From: Oscillospiraceae bacterium
Lineage (GTDB): Bacteria > Bacillota > Clostridia > Oscillospirales > Ruminococcaceae
Length of the DNA: 64,000 nt
Reading direction: 5' to 3'
Assembly: GCA_014799385.1 (NCBI GenBank)
Contig: JAAVIC010000025.1
Coordinates: forward strand, 1 to 64,000
The notes below the pieces were generated by a model. It did not search any database, was not told the DNA's origin, and was given only the letters and a program-made list of their open reading frames with translations. Positions 26,680 through 35,197 of the stretch are shown one piece after another (position 1 is the first letter of the stretch; every line of letters starts with the position of its first letter). The translations under genes were made by a program, and so were the position numbers.

Positions 26680-27984
26680 ATGCAAAACGCAGATATCATT
26701 AGAGCAGGTATTGTTTACATCGAGCAAAACCTGAAAACTGATATTACGCCCGAAGAGTTGGCACGAAGGGCGGGATATTCGGTCTGGCACTATCAACGTT
26801 TGTTTGCCCAGGTGATGGGCGTTCCATTGGCAGCGTATATCAATAGACGGCGATTGGATCGCGCACTGGCGGAAATATGCTCTAATCGAAAAGCAATAGA
26901 CGCAGCCATGGAATATGGATTCGATAGTTACGCAGGATTTTACAAGGCATTTTTGCGTATGTATGGTTGTTCTCCAAAAAAATATTTATCCCTTTACGGA
27001 ACACATAAACCAATATCGGAGGTATCAACTATGTTTACAGAAGCAGAATTACGGAAAGTTTTGAATAATTGGGACATTCCGCAGGATTTGATCATCAATG
27101 ATGTGAAGATTATGGATGGCACAAAAACGGCAAACAATGTGTGGCAAGTCGGCAGGGATTACTTCCTTAAAACCGGAGACCGGGCAATATTGCTGCGAAA
27201 CGCTCGAGTTGCAAAAGCAATGGAGGCGCAAGGTTTCACTGCGGCAGTTCCAGTTCCGACAAAAAAGGGCGGTGATCTTACAGATGATCAAAATAATTTT
27301 GTGTTAATACGCAGATTAAAGGGTGAACCGCTTCATAAAGCTGAACGCTTTGGTGCTGATTGCGGAAACTTTGGATTCAAATACGGACGAAGTATTGCCA
27401 GACTGCATAATGCACTGGCTGCGGTAGAAGCGGACATTCAACCGTCTGAGCAGAATTTATATGCTCATGTAACCGAATGGGCTATCCCTAATGTGCAAAA
27501 GCAAAATATCCAATGGAATATGGGGATACCGGACAGCTTTTTTGAGGAGTACATCCGCGATTTTGGCATGCTGTTTGAAAAGCTGCCAAAGCAATTGATC
27601 CACCGCGATCCCAACCCGTGTAATATTTTATTTTCCGGCGGCGATGTGAGCGGATTTATCGACTTTGACCTAAGTGAACAAAATATCCGCTTATGGGATC
27701 CTTGCTATTGTGCCACGGGAATGTTGTCCGAGCAGCGTAATGTAGAAAATGCTTATGATAAATTCCTTTTAATATTGGATACGATCCTGCATGGTTATGA
27801 CAGTATCAATCCTTTGACAGCCGAAGAAAAGAAAGCGGTATACTATGTCATTTGTTCTATTCAAATGATTAGTGTTGCGTATTTTGAAAGCGTCGACGAA
27901 TATAAGGATCTGGCAAGAACTAATCGAGAAATGTTGCTGTATATTATAGATCATAAAACACAAATCAATAAAATTTTTAAGTGA
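26680..27984 (+). CDS. AraC-type DNA-binding domain fused to an aminoglycoside phosphotransferase-like kinase
   Basis: 434 aa from ATG 26680 after GGGAAGGAGGACT. Residues 1-110 are an AraC/XylS double helix-turn-helix (ITPEELARRAGYSVWHYQRL, AMEYGFDSYAGFYKAF). Residues about 125-420 form an APH/choline-kinase fold with the catalytic loop LIHRDPNPCNILF and metal-binding FIDFDLS. AraC-kinase fusions of this type are seen in Firmicutes; the kinase may act on an antibiotic or sugar-like ligand, or only sense it. Substrate unknown. A TATAAT at 26647-26652 may be its -10 box. Flanked by copies of the hairpin-rich repeat. Confidence 0.85.
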   Translation: MQNADIIRAGIVYIEQNLKTDITPEELARRAGYSVWHYQRLFAQVMGVPLAAYINRRRLDRALAEICSNRKAIDAAMEYGFDSYAGFYKAFLRMYGCSPKKYLSLYGTHKPISEVSTMFTEAELRKVLNNWDIPQDLIINDVKIMDGTKTANNVWQVGRDYFLKTGDRAILLRNARVAKAMEAQGFTAAVPVPTKKGGDLTDDQNNFVLIRRLKGEPLHKAERFGADCGNFGFKYGRSIARLHNALAAVEADIQPSEQNLYAHVTEWAIPNVQKQNIQWNMGIPDSFFEEYIRDFGMLFEKLPKQLIHRDPNPCNILFSGGDVSGFIDFDLSEQNIRLWDPCYCATGMLSEQRNVENAYDKFLLILDTILHGYDSINPLTAEEKKAVYYVICSIQMISVAYFESVDEYKDLARTNREMLLYIIDHKTQINKIFK

Positions 27985-28029
27985 TTTTTTTGTTTCTCTT
28001 GGTAACGGAATGCTTCAAATATCGATCTT

Positions 28030-28062
28030 GGGAGAGACTGTTTAAGCCTCTCCCGATTTTTG
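28030..28062 (+). terminator. Rho-independent terminator after the AraC-kinase gene
   Basis: GGGAGAG (28030-28036) pairs with CTCTCCC (28048-28054), followed by GATTTTTGTTT. Confidence 0.85.
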
Positions 28063-28075
28063 TTTAATCATGCTA

Positions 28076-28300
28076 AAATCTATTTGGTCACAATCTCACA
28101 GCAATGAGGAAATTCCCCCGCGCTTCGCGCGAGGGGATTTTGTTAAACGCAAAGGCATTTGCGGCTCGCCACTGGCGAACCGCAAACGCTCTTTGCTAGC
28201 GCACTTTTTGCGTCAAACAGGTTTGTGAATTGCCCTAATGGCAATTCGATTTTGCGCTATGCGCAAAATACGCAAAAACCGCGCGGGGTTGCTCCGTGTG
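28076..28300 (+). repeat. Hairpin-rich repeat, copy 3
   Basis: Same block order as the copies at 26219 and 26416: AATCTATTTGGTCACAATCTC, variable hairpin (CCCGCGCTTCGCGCGAGGGG), AACGCAAAGGCATT, CTCTTTGCTAGCGCACTTTTT, GCGCGGGGTTGCTC. A 3'-end fragment (ACTGCGCGGGTCGCT) also occurs at about 29253. Confidence 0.7.
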
Positions 28301-28467
28301 ATACCTGTGCAGTCAATTTCGGGAAAGATTGATTGTATTTTTCCCGATTTTTTAGAATTGGTATTGACAAATAAAACTTTTTCTGGTATAATATAATGAT
28401 TTAGTTCTGTGAAGCTAAATGGTTGGCTTGGGAAATACTATAATTAGCTATGGAAAGGAAAAAGAAA

Positions 28468-29274
28468 ATGAAAATGAAACATGATTATCGGTTCATATCT
28501 AAAAAATCGTCGGACGTTCGGAAAGCTAACGCAGATTTGCAGGATATTCTAAATCAAGTACATAGAATCATGCGTGAAAATTTCACATTTCAGCACAAGA
28601 TAGTTGGCAGTTATTCTCGAAATATGATTACTCGTGACTTCAAATCAAATGTCGGCTATGATTTTGATGTCAACATTTACCCACATGATAACAATAATGA
28701 TTATTCTCCTAAAAAAATCAAGTTGCTTTTCAAGGAAGCATTGGATAAGGTAGCCCGCAATTATGGGTTTGATTATGCCGAAGATTCAACGCGGGTTTTG
28801 ACTATTAAATTCAAGGACAGAAAAAATTCGCGTATCCTGCACAGCGTTGATTTTGCATTTGTGAACGATGAGGGAAATGAATGTCAAGAATATATTCATT
28901 TCGACAAAAAACAAAAAGAATATACCTGGAATGAACAATCTTATGGTTTTTATATGCTTCCCGAAAAAATTGATTGGCTCAAAGAGAATGGTTTGTGGGG
29001 AGAAGTGGGAACAATCTATATTTATAAGAAAAACTATAATGATAATCCCCATAAACACTCTCGCTCGCTGTTTGCCGAGTCGGTTAATGAAACCTATAAC
29101 AAACATTATCAACCCCCAAATTTCCCACCCAAAGAAGTTTGCACTATTCCATTTACATCAAATAACTCCAATGAGATAAGAAAAATCGGTGCGGGTTATT
29201 ACTTTATGGTCGGAGCAGTCGCATTTCCGCTTCGCGAAACCGGAAATACTGCGCGGGTCGCTTCACAGCAATAA
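28468..29274 (+). CDS. Nucleotidyltransferase-like protein (MNT/CD-NTase-type fold)
   Basis: 268 aa from ATG 28468 (GGAAAGGA 8-9 bases upstream); an in-frame ATG at 28450 is also possible. The nucleotidyltransferase core is visible: VGSYSRNMITRDFKSN (GS motif), YDFDVNIY (the DxD metal ligands) and HSVDFAFVND (third Asp). Proteins with this core transfer nucleotides to small molecules, RNA or proteins, or make signalling nucleotides. No effector gene is adjacent, so a CBASS role is not supported. The last ~25 residues (FPLRETGNTARVASQQ) are encoded by a repeat fragment, so the original C-terminus may have been replaced. Confidence 0.65.
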   Translation: MKMKHDYRFISKKSSDVRKANADLQDILNQVHRIMRENFTFQHKIVGSYSRNMITRDFKSNVGYDFDVNIYPHDNNNDYSPKKIKLLFKEALDKVARNYGFDYAEDSTRVLTIKFKDRKNSRILHSVDFAFVNDEGNECQEYIHFDKKQKEYTWNEQSYGFYMLPEKIDWLKENGLWGEVGTIYIYKKNYNDNPHKHSRSLFAESVNETYNKHYQPPNFPPKEVCTIPFTSNNSNEIRKIGAGYYFMVGAVAFPLRETGNTARVASQQ

Positions 29275-29279
29275 ACCAC

Positions 29280-29482
29280 AATCAATTCCCAATGAAACGC
29301 TCATTGGGAATTTTTCGTTTTTATCAAAAAGGAACAAAATCTTAAAACACAAATTCCCCAAAAAATGAAGTTATTGTACAAAAACAAATCGGAATAATAA
29401 GACTTGATCTGCAAAAAATATAATCATAGCTTCGATAAATTTAGTATTAATGTTATATGGAAAACCATAAAGAAAGGAATGA
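29280..29482. other. Intergenic region
   Basis: Holds a repeat tail and a hairpin (ATTCCCAATGA / TCATTGGGAAT region near 29286-29312 followed by TTTTTCG), which probably terminates the preceding gene. Nothing else seen. Confidence 0.4.
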
Positions 29483-29488
29483 TTGAAA

Positions 29489-29713
29489 ATGATGGATAAA
29501 ATTGCTCTTTGGATATTGCTTATTGGCGGTCTTAACTGGGGCTTAGTGGGTATTTTCCGTTTTGACCTTATAGCGTGGGCGTTTGGCGGCAGTGACAGCC
29601 TTGTAAGCCGCACCCTCTATATTGTGGTCGCTTTGGCGGCGATATGGTGCGTTTCGCTGTTTTTCCGCAGAAACGAGCTTGTCGGTAACGGTGTAAAAGA
29701 AAGCCGTAATTAA
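29489..29713 (+). CDS. DUF378 family small membrane protein
   Basis: 74 aa from ATG 29489 (AAAGGA upstream). Two hydrophobic segments with the family pattern: LWILLIGGLNWGLVGIFRFD (about residues 6-25), then LIAWAFGG, and a second helix LYIVVALAAIWCVSLFF. DUF378 proteins (YuzA-like) are widespread in Firmicutes and of unknown function. Terminator follows directly. Confidence 0.9.
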   Translation: MMDKIALWILLIGGLNWGLVGIFRFDLIAWAFGGSDSLVSRTLYIVVALAAIWCVSLFFRRNELVGNGVKESRN

Positions 29714-29741
29714 ACCTATCAGGTTTTTTGAAGTATAGCAG

Positions 29742-29780
29742 AACCCTCCGGAGTTAGCAGCTTCGGAGGGGTTTTGTTTT
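29742..29780 (+). terminator. Rho-independent terminator after the DUF378 gene
   Basis: AACCCTCCG (29742-29750) pairs with CGGAGGGGTT (29764-29773), followed by TTGTTTT. Confidence 0.85.
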
Positions 29781-29978
29781 CAAGCGTCACACCTATTGTT
29801 TCTGTAGGTGTCTTAGGCTCATTTGAGTTGCCCGAAACGGTGGGTGTTGTGGGCTTTGTTCGGGAATAGGCTGATAGAAGGAACTGCGAATTTATATACA
29901 ATATGAGGTATAATAAATGCGCTGCCTTTATAAATATCATAGAGAACAACAAAATATGTATATATTTTGAAAAAGGTA

Positions 29979-30007
29979 TTGACAAATGCAAAAATAAGGT
30001 GTATAAT
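29979..30007 (+). promoter_or_regulatory. cysK promoter
   Basis: TTGACA (29979-29984), 17 bp, TATAAT (30002-30007). Leader of about 65 nt before the start codon. Confidence 0.85.
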
Positions 30008-30017
30008 AGTTCCATAA

Positions 30018-30043
30018 CCTACAAATCATAGTGAGATAGTAGG
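30018..30043 (+). promoter_or_regulatory. Dyad downstream of the cysK promoter
   Basis: CCTAC (30018-30022) and GTAGG (30039-30043) form an inverted repeat at about +5 to +30, suited to a repressor. Rrf2-type regulators such as CymR control cysK in Firmicutes, but the sequence does not let me name the protein. Confidence 0.35.
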
Positions 30044-30081
30044 ATAAGCATTTTTAGAATATAAATACGGAGGTAACTATC

Positions 30082-31020
30082 ATGAGCAATATCAAAGAGA
30101 GCGCACTGGAGCTTATCGGCGGCACACCGATTCTCAAGCTGAACGGCTATACAAAGAAAGCGGGTATAACCGAAGCCGTGATTCTCGCCAAGCTGGAGTA
30201 TCTCAATCCGGCGGGAAGCGTCAAGGACAGAATCGCGCTTGCAATGATCGAGGACGCGGAAAAGAAAGGTATTCTGAAGCCCGGAGCAACCATTATCGAG
30301 CCGACCAGCGGAAATACCGGAATCGGTCTTGCGGCTGTTGCGGCGGCGAAGGGTTACAAAGCTATCCTCACTTTGCCGGATACGATGAGCGTTGAAAGAA
30401 GAAATCTCCTTAAGGCTTACGGCGCGGAGCTGGTTCTTACCGAGGGCGCAAAGGGAATGAAGGGCGCAATCGCAAGGGCTGAGGAACTCGAAAAGGAAAT
30501 AGACGGCGCGGTGATTCTCGGTCAGTTCGTAAATCCTGCCAATCCTGCTGTACATAAGGCGACAACCGGTCCTGAGATTTGGGAGCAGACAGATGGAAAA
30601 GTTGACATTTTCGTTGCCGGAGTTGGTACGGGCGGAACAATCACGGGTGTTGGCGAGTTCTTGAAGTCCAAAAATCCGAATGTGAAAATCGTAGCCGTAG
30701 AGCCTGCGGCGTCTCCCGTACTCTCTAAGGGTACGGCGGGAGCGCATAAGATTCAGGGAATCGGCGCGGGATTTGTCCCCGAAACGCTGAACACTAAAAT
30801 TTATGACGAGGTTATCACCATCGAGAATGATGACGCTTTCGCAGAGGGCAGAGCATTTGCTGTAAGCGAGGGAATCCTTGTTGGTATCTCCTCGGGAGCG
30901 GCTCTCAAAGCTGCCTCGATCCTCGCGAAAAGACCCGAAAACGCGGGCAAGACCATCGTGGCTCTGCTCCCCGATTCGGGCGACAGGTATCTGTCAACGG
31001 CTCTTTTCGGCGGCAATTGA
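30082..31020 (+). CDS. cysK: Cysteine synthase (O-acetylserine sulfhydrylase)
   Basis: 312 aa, standard length; ATG after CGGAGGTAACT. PLP enzyme of fold type II that makes L-cysteine from O-acetylserine and sulfide in the cytoplasm. The PLP lysine is Lys48 in NPAGSVKDR, and the substrate loop TSGNTG and the phosphate-binding GTGGTITG are present, as is the C-terminal SSGAALKAA. Single-gene unit between its own promoter and terminator. Confidence 0.96.
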   Translation: MSNIKESALELIGGTPILKLNGYTKKAGITEAVILAKLEYLNPAGSVKDRIALAMIEDAEKKGILKPGATIIEPTSGNTGIGLAAVAAAKGYKAILTLPDTMSVERRNLLKAYGAELVLTEGAKGMKGAIARAEELEKEIDGAVILGQFVNPANPAVHKATTGPEIWEQTDGKVDIFVAGVGTGGTITGVGEFLKSKNPNVKIVAVEPAASPVLSKGTAGAHKIQGIGAGFVPETLNTKIYDEVITIENDDAFAEGRAFAVSEGILVGISSGAALKAASILAKRPENAGKTIVALLPDSGDRYLSTALFGGN

Positions 31021-31054
31021 TTTGCACGGTATCACCTAAAATTTACCAATATCT

Positions 31055-31082
31055 AGCGCACCTCAAAGGGGTGCGCTTTTTA
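31055..31082 (+). terminator. cysK terminator
   Basis: AGCGCACC (31055-31062) pairs with GGTGCGCT (31070-31077), followed by TTTTAATAAAA. Confidence 0.88.
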
Positions 31083-31140
31083 ATAAAATACTTGAAATTT
31101 GGAAAAGTTTATGGTAAAATAGGATTGTGCTTATTATATT
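31070..31140 (+). repeat. Left copy of the lysC promoter-like repeat
   Basis: Similar over ~70 bp to 32776-32850: both have GGTGCGCTTTTT, ATAAAA, CTTGAAATTTGG and a -10 box. Here TTGAAA (31092-31097), 17 bp, TAAAAT (31115-31120) forms a promoter for the methyltransferase remnant. Confidence 0.7.
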
Positions 31141-31162
31141 CGGGAAGGGAGCTGCTTCTGTT

Positions 31163-31410
31163 ATGAAGAAGAACAAGCTTGTTGCACCTGTTTTGAAATG
31201 GGTGGGTGGTAAAAGGCAGTTAATAGACACTTTTTCGCCATTGCTGCCTAAAAGAATAACGTCATACTATGAGCCGTTTGTCGGCGGCGGTGCATTATTG
31301 TTTTATTTGCAGCCGAATACAGCCTACATAAATGATTATTAATGCAGATTTGATTTGCGTGTAAACTGCTATAAAAGAATATGTCGGTGGAGCAATATTA
31401 TGAAGGTTAA
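31163..31410 (+). pseudogene. DNA adenine methyltransferase (Dam/DpnM type), N-terminal remnant
   Basis: ATG 31163 begins MKKNKLVAPVLKWVGGKRQL and continues YYEPFVGGGALLFYLQP and YINDY, the hallmark SAM-binding N-terminus of GATC adenine methyltransferases. The frame stops at 31342. Just beyond, another frame reads INADLICV, a stop, then TAIKEYV, the expected continuation, so a frameshift and a stop codon have occurred. After about 31410 the similarity disappears. The DPPY catalytic motif is absent, so it cannot methylate. Confidence 0.8.
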
Positions 31411-31693
31411 CGGCAATACCATAAACTGTACTCTGTTGCCGATGTCGATTTTGGCGGTATCTTTGCCGCCATTTGAGAACAACAGACGACAATCTTTGTA
31501 CTGTGTTGCCGAAATTTCGTTTCAAAACAAATATAAAAGGACAAATATTCGGACTGTATATAAACCCGCGGTTCTCTTCGCTTTTGGTGACTTGAGCCGG
31601 GCTGGTAAGGAGAATTGCAGAAATAGAGGCTTATATTTTATAAAAAGGCTTTTTATATAAGCTGAGAGTATTATATGGATTGGATTGAATATA
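31411..31693. other. Non-coding stretch before dpnI
   Basis: No convincing gene. An open frame to 31660 is the wrong-frame extension of the methyltransferase remnant. There is no clear ribosome site before dpnI. Confidence 0.4.
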
Positions 31694-32458
31694 ATGGATT
31701 TGAAATTTGAAACATCAATTGCCGAGCAATATAAAAGCAATAGACAAAAAGTTCGTGTAATGAGCGAAAAGTGGGTATCTGATAATATGTACTGTCCTTG
31801 CTGCGGAAATTCAAAAATAAAAAAGCTTGAAAACAATAAACCCGTTTCAGATTTCATATGTGAAAAATGCAATGAAATTTTTGAGCTAAAGAGTAAGTGC
31901 GGAAATCTTGGCAGTAAAATTGTTGATGGCGCATATGAAACTATGATTGGTAGGATTATGGACATAACAAATCCAGAACTGCTTGTTTTACAATATTCTC
32001 CGCAATATTGTGTTACACATTTGACACTTATTCCGAAATTCTTTTTTGTGCTTGACCTTATCGAAAAGAGAAAACCGTTACCGCCAACAGCGCGGCGCGC
32101 GGGGTGGGTAGGGTGCAATATCCTATATAATAATATCCCCAAGCAAGGTAAAATTTCAATAATATCAGACGGCAAAATTGCAGATGAAGATAAAGTTATA
32201 AATTTATATAATCGTATGAAAAAATTGCAAGTTTCTGATATTGAATCCAGGGGTTGGCTTATGGATATTCTGAACTGTGTAAATGCAATTCGAAATAGTG
32301 ATTTTTACTTAAATAATATGTATGAGTTTGTTGGTCTGTTGCAAGTAAAACACCCGCATAATCATAATATAGAGGCTAAAATCCGCCAGCAATTGCAAGT
32401 GTTAAGGGATAAGGGTTTTATTGAGTTTTTAGGTAACGGTCATTATAGGAAAATATAA
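31694..32458 (+). CDS. dpnI: Type IIM restriction endonuclease DpnI
   Basis: 254 aa from ATG 31694, the exact length of pneumococcal DpnI and matching its start (MDLKFETSIAEQYKSN). Cuts GATC only when the adenine is methylated. Catalytic Asp53, Glu64 and Lys66 (VSDF, FELKSK) and zinc cysteines 34, 37, 56 and 59 (YCPCC, CEKC) are at the same positions as in DpnI. PLPPTARRAGWVGCNI is the strongly conserved central block. The C-terminal winged helix (EAKIRQQLQVLRDKGFIEFL) reads methylated DNA. The host must lack GATC adenine methylation, which fits the dead methyltransferase next door. Confidence 0.96.
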   Translation: MDLKFETSIAEQYKSNRQKVRVMSEKWVSDNMYCPCCGNSKIKKLENNKPVSDFICEKCNEIFELKSKCGNLGSKIVDGAYETMIGRIMDITNPELLVLQYSPQYCVTHLTLIPKFFFVLDLIEKRKPLPPTARRAGWVGCNILYNNIPKQGKISIISDGKIADEDKVINLYNRMKKLQVSDIESRGWLMDILNCVNAIRNSDFYLNNMYEFVGLLQVKHPHNHNIEAKIRQQLQVLRDKGFIEFLGNGHYRKI

Positions 32459-32775
32459 GGTGTCCCGAAGCAACTATTGTACAGTGTTGTTTTATAATGT
32501 TTGGGATTACATTGTACCGCATTACCAAACAAATGTCAAATTTCACTGTCAATTTAAGGCAATACCGCACAAAGATTGTACGTTAGATGTGTTAAGCAAA
32601 TTTTTCGTCGTCAGATTGCCAAAAACCTCGGAGTTGATGCGGAGCGTCAATTCGGAAATATGTTAGTATTACTTCATTGTTTTTGGTAATTCCAGGGAGG
32701 TTTATGCCTGACTAAAATTTACTGTTGTAATCATTTGACAATAATTGTGTGGTATTGTCTTAGGAATACTCAACA
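32459..32775. other. Non-coding stretch between dpnI and lysC
   Basis: AT-rich. Short open frames (for example FFRRQIAKNLGVDAERQFGN near 32596-32665) may be remains of a gene, but none can be named. Confidence 0.4.
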
Positions 32776-32850
32776 GGTGCGCTTTTTTCATAAAACCCCT
32801 TGAAATTTGGCAGAATATGTGGTACAATAGAAGTATATGTTTATAATATT
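32776..32850 (+). repeat. Right copy of the repeat: native lysC promoter
   Basis: TTGAAA (32800-32805), 17 bp, TACAAT (32823-32828). Homologous to 31070-31140 on the other side of the dam/dpnI segment. Confidence 0.7.
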
Positions 32851-32876
32851 AAAGTATCTGAAAGGTATGTGTTATT

Positions 32877-34196
32877 ATGAGTAAAGTGGTAAAATTTGGC
32901 GGAAGCTCGCTTGCCGACGCAAAGCAGTTCAAGAAAGTTGCGGACATCATAAATGCCGACCCCGAGCGCGTTTACGTTGTTCCCAGTGCGCCCGGAAAGC
33001 GTTTCAAGGACGACACAAAGGTTACTGACCTGCTGTATCAGTGCTATGAGCGCGTACTTACGGGAGAGGACTTCGCGAAAGCATTCGCGCCCGTTCGCGA
33101 GCGGTATGACGGCATTATAAAGGATCTGGGACTTTCGTTCGACCTCAATGAGGACTACGTTAAAATAGGAAAGGACTTCCGTTCAGGAGCAACCCGCGAT
33201 TACGCGGCTTCGCGCGGCGAATACCTCAACGGAAAAATCCTTGCACACGTTCTGGGCTATGAGTTTGTGGACGCGGCAAACGGAATTTTCTTTGACAGCA
33301 AGGGCGAATTTGACGCGGACATTACAAACGCTTGTCTTGGCGCGATTCTCGAAAAAACTCCCAAAGCCGTGATTCCGGGATTCTACGGCGCGCTGCCGGA
33401 CGGCTCGATTAAGACGTTCTCACGCGGCGGAAGTGATTTTACAGGCTCGGTAGTCGCTAAGGCGGCGGGTGCTTCTCTGTATGAGAACTGGACAGACGTT
33501 TCGGGATTTCTGGTTGCCGATCCTCGGATTGTTAAAAATCCCGCGGGAATTGAGGTTATCACCTACTCCGAGCTGCGCGAGTTGTCGTATATGGGCGCGG
33601 GCGTACTTCACGAGGACGCGATTTTCCCCGTGCGCTCCGCGAATATTCCCATTAATATCAAGAACACCAATGCTCCCGAGGATAAGGGTACGCTGATCGT
33701 TCCGACTGCAGACAGCAACACCAAATATCTTGTGACGGGCATTGCGGGTAAAAAGGACTTTTCGGTAATTTCGATCGAAAAGGACAGAATGAACTCCGAA
33801 AGCGGATTTATGCGCCGTTTGCTCCAGGTGCTGGAGAATCACAGCGTGTTCCCCGAGCATATGCCCACGGGAATCGACACGATTTCCGTTGTAGTAAACT
33901 CAAAGGAGCTTGACGGTCAGCGCGATAAGCTGGCTCAGCGTCTTAAAGACGTGGTTCGCCCCGACCATTTTGAGATTATCGATGGTCTTGCGCTTATCGC
34001 GGTCGTGGGTCGCGGAATGAAGTCCAAAAAGGGAACGGCAACTCGCGTGTTCGCGGCTCTCTCTCACGCGGATATCAATATCCGTATGATCGACCAAGGC
34101 TCGTCCGAGCTGAACATCATCGTGGGAATCGATGAGAAGGACTTCGATAAGGCAATCCGCGTGATTTACGATATGTTTATTCTGAGTGAGCAGTAA
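32877..34196 (+). CDS. lysC: Aspartokinase
   Basis: 439 aa. Phosphorylates aspartate at the head of the lysine/threonine/methionine pathway. The kinase domain has VVKFGGSSLAD at the N-terminus, FYGALPDGSIKTFSRGGSDF (substrate/ATP loop) and YMGAGVLHEDAIFPV. Two ACT domains follow (about residues 300-439: FSVISIEKDRMN, LIAVVGRGMKSKKGTATRVF, DINIRMIDQGSSELNIIVGI), the site of feedback control by lysine or threonine. No lysine riboswitch was seen in the leader. Probably transcribed alone or with the next gene (18-bp gap). Confidence 0.95.
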   Translation: MSKVVKFGGSSLADAKQFKKVADIINADPERVYVVPSAPGKRFKDDTKVTDLLYQCYERVLTGEDFAKAFAPVRERYDGIIKDLGLSFDLNEDYVKIGKDFRSGATRDYAASRGEYLNGKILAHVLGYEFVDAANGIFFDSKGEFDADITNACLGAILEKTPKAVIPGFYGALPDGSIKTFSRGGSDFTGSVVAKAAGASLYENWTDVSGFLVADPRIVKNPAGIEVITYSELRELSYMGAGVLHEDAIFPVRSANIPINIKNTNAPEDKGTLIVPTADSNTKYLVTGIAGKKDFSVISIEKDRMNSESGFMRRLLQVLENHSVFPEHMPTGIDTISVVVNSKELDGQRDKLAQRLKDVVRPDHFEIIDGLALIAVVGRGMKSKKGTATRVFAALSHADINIRMIDQGSSELNIIVGIDEKDFDKAIRVIYDMFILSEQ

Positions 34197-34214
34197 TTCT
34201 GAAAGGAATATTTG

Positions 34215-35177
34215 ATGTCTTATATTGATGAATTCAAAAGCATGATTTTGGGTTACGCGTGTGATGTTCAAAAATATCTTTCGGGCGACAGGTCGGATTA
34301 CGTTTACTGCGCAGAAGAATCCGAGGAATGGGGAACATTCGATAAAAACCACAAGAATCGTGCGCGGCTTTGTTATGCGCTGTTGTATGACGTATGCGAA
34401 GTGACGGATAAAAAGGAGCTTGTGCGGGAGTTATTTTGCGAGGAGCTGACAGACCGCGAAACCGATGACTTTCAAGGCATCGGAGATAATCTCAGAATGC
34501 TGACGAGTTTGCTTTTGGAGCTTGGTGAGCCGTCCGACAGTGAACTTTTCGAGCGCGCAAAAGACGCGAATTTCGATTGCGCGTGCGGATACGAGCCGTG
34601 CAAGTTTGATGTTGTTCCGCTTGACGAGTTTTCGCTTTGTGACTGCATAAACGCGCTGTATGACCTTGATGAAAAAGAGCTGATGTTCAAGTTTACCGAT
34701 GAACTCAAAAGCAGCGAGTTGAACCTCGATGTATTGAGGTTGAGGGAGCTGAGGTCGATTGCGAAGTGGTGTACCAAACGAGCCGAGGATATGGAATTTG
34801 CCGTTACAAAAATCTATGAGATATTTCAAAAATCCCCGGAATTGTTTGATAAAAACTCGGCATTTAACGCAGTGCATGATTATGTGGAGATATTGATTGA
34901 AAAGGGAGATTCGCAGAACGCGTCCTTGATATTTAACAGGCATAAAGATACGCTTGAATGTTACAAGCGCAATTACTACAAGCTGGGCGCAAGGCTCATC
35001 GCGGGCGGGGCGGCGGCTCCCGAAACGATTTGGGCGGACATTCTGCCATACATCAAAGAGGATATGGAAATCAATATGGTGGCTCCCGTAAACCGCGATA
35101 CTATACTCGCCGCAGCGGAGCTAGCGAATGACCGTGAAATGACGGAAAAGCTGAAGACTTATTTCGATGAACGCTAA
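34215..35177 (+). CDS. Unknown helical protein, 320 aa
   Basis: ATG 34215 after TGAAAGGAATATT; a TTG at 34212 is in the same frame. The sequence is acidic and mostly helical, with pairs such as LCYALLYDVCEV, LRMLTSLLLELGE and IFNRHKDTLECYKRN that suggest TPR-like packing. Cysteines occur in CACGYEPCKF. No family recognised. It sits between lysC and thyA with short gaps (18 and 20 bp), so it is probably co-transcribed with both. Confidence 0.75.
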   Translation: MSYIDEFKSMILGYACDVQKYLSGDRSDYVYCAEESEEWGTFDKNHKNRARLCYALLYDVCEVTDKKELVRELFCEELTDRETDDFQGIGDNLRMLTSLLLELGEPSDSELFERAKDANFDCACGYEPCKFDVVPLDEFSLCDCINALYDLDEKELMFKFTDELKSSELNLDVLRLRELRSIAKWCTKRAEDMEFAVTKIYEIFQKSPELFDKNSAFNAVHDYVEILIEKGDSQNASLIFNRHKDTLECYKRNYYKLGARLIAGGAAAPETIWADILPYIKEDMEINMVAPVNRDTILAAAELANDREMTEKLKTYFDER

Positions 35178-35197
35178 CCCCGCGTTTAGGAGGCTTT

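Noticed and set aside
28468-29274. CBASS cyclase
   Set aside because: No effector or other CBASS gene is adjacent, and only the general nucleotidyltransferase core can be seen.
32460-32666. 68-aa frame after dpnI
   Set aside because: No ribosome site and no recognisable sequence; possibly a remnant only.
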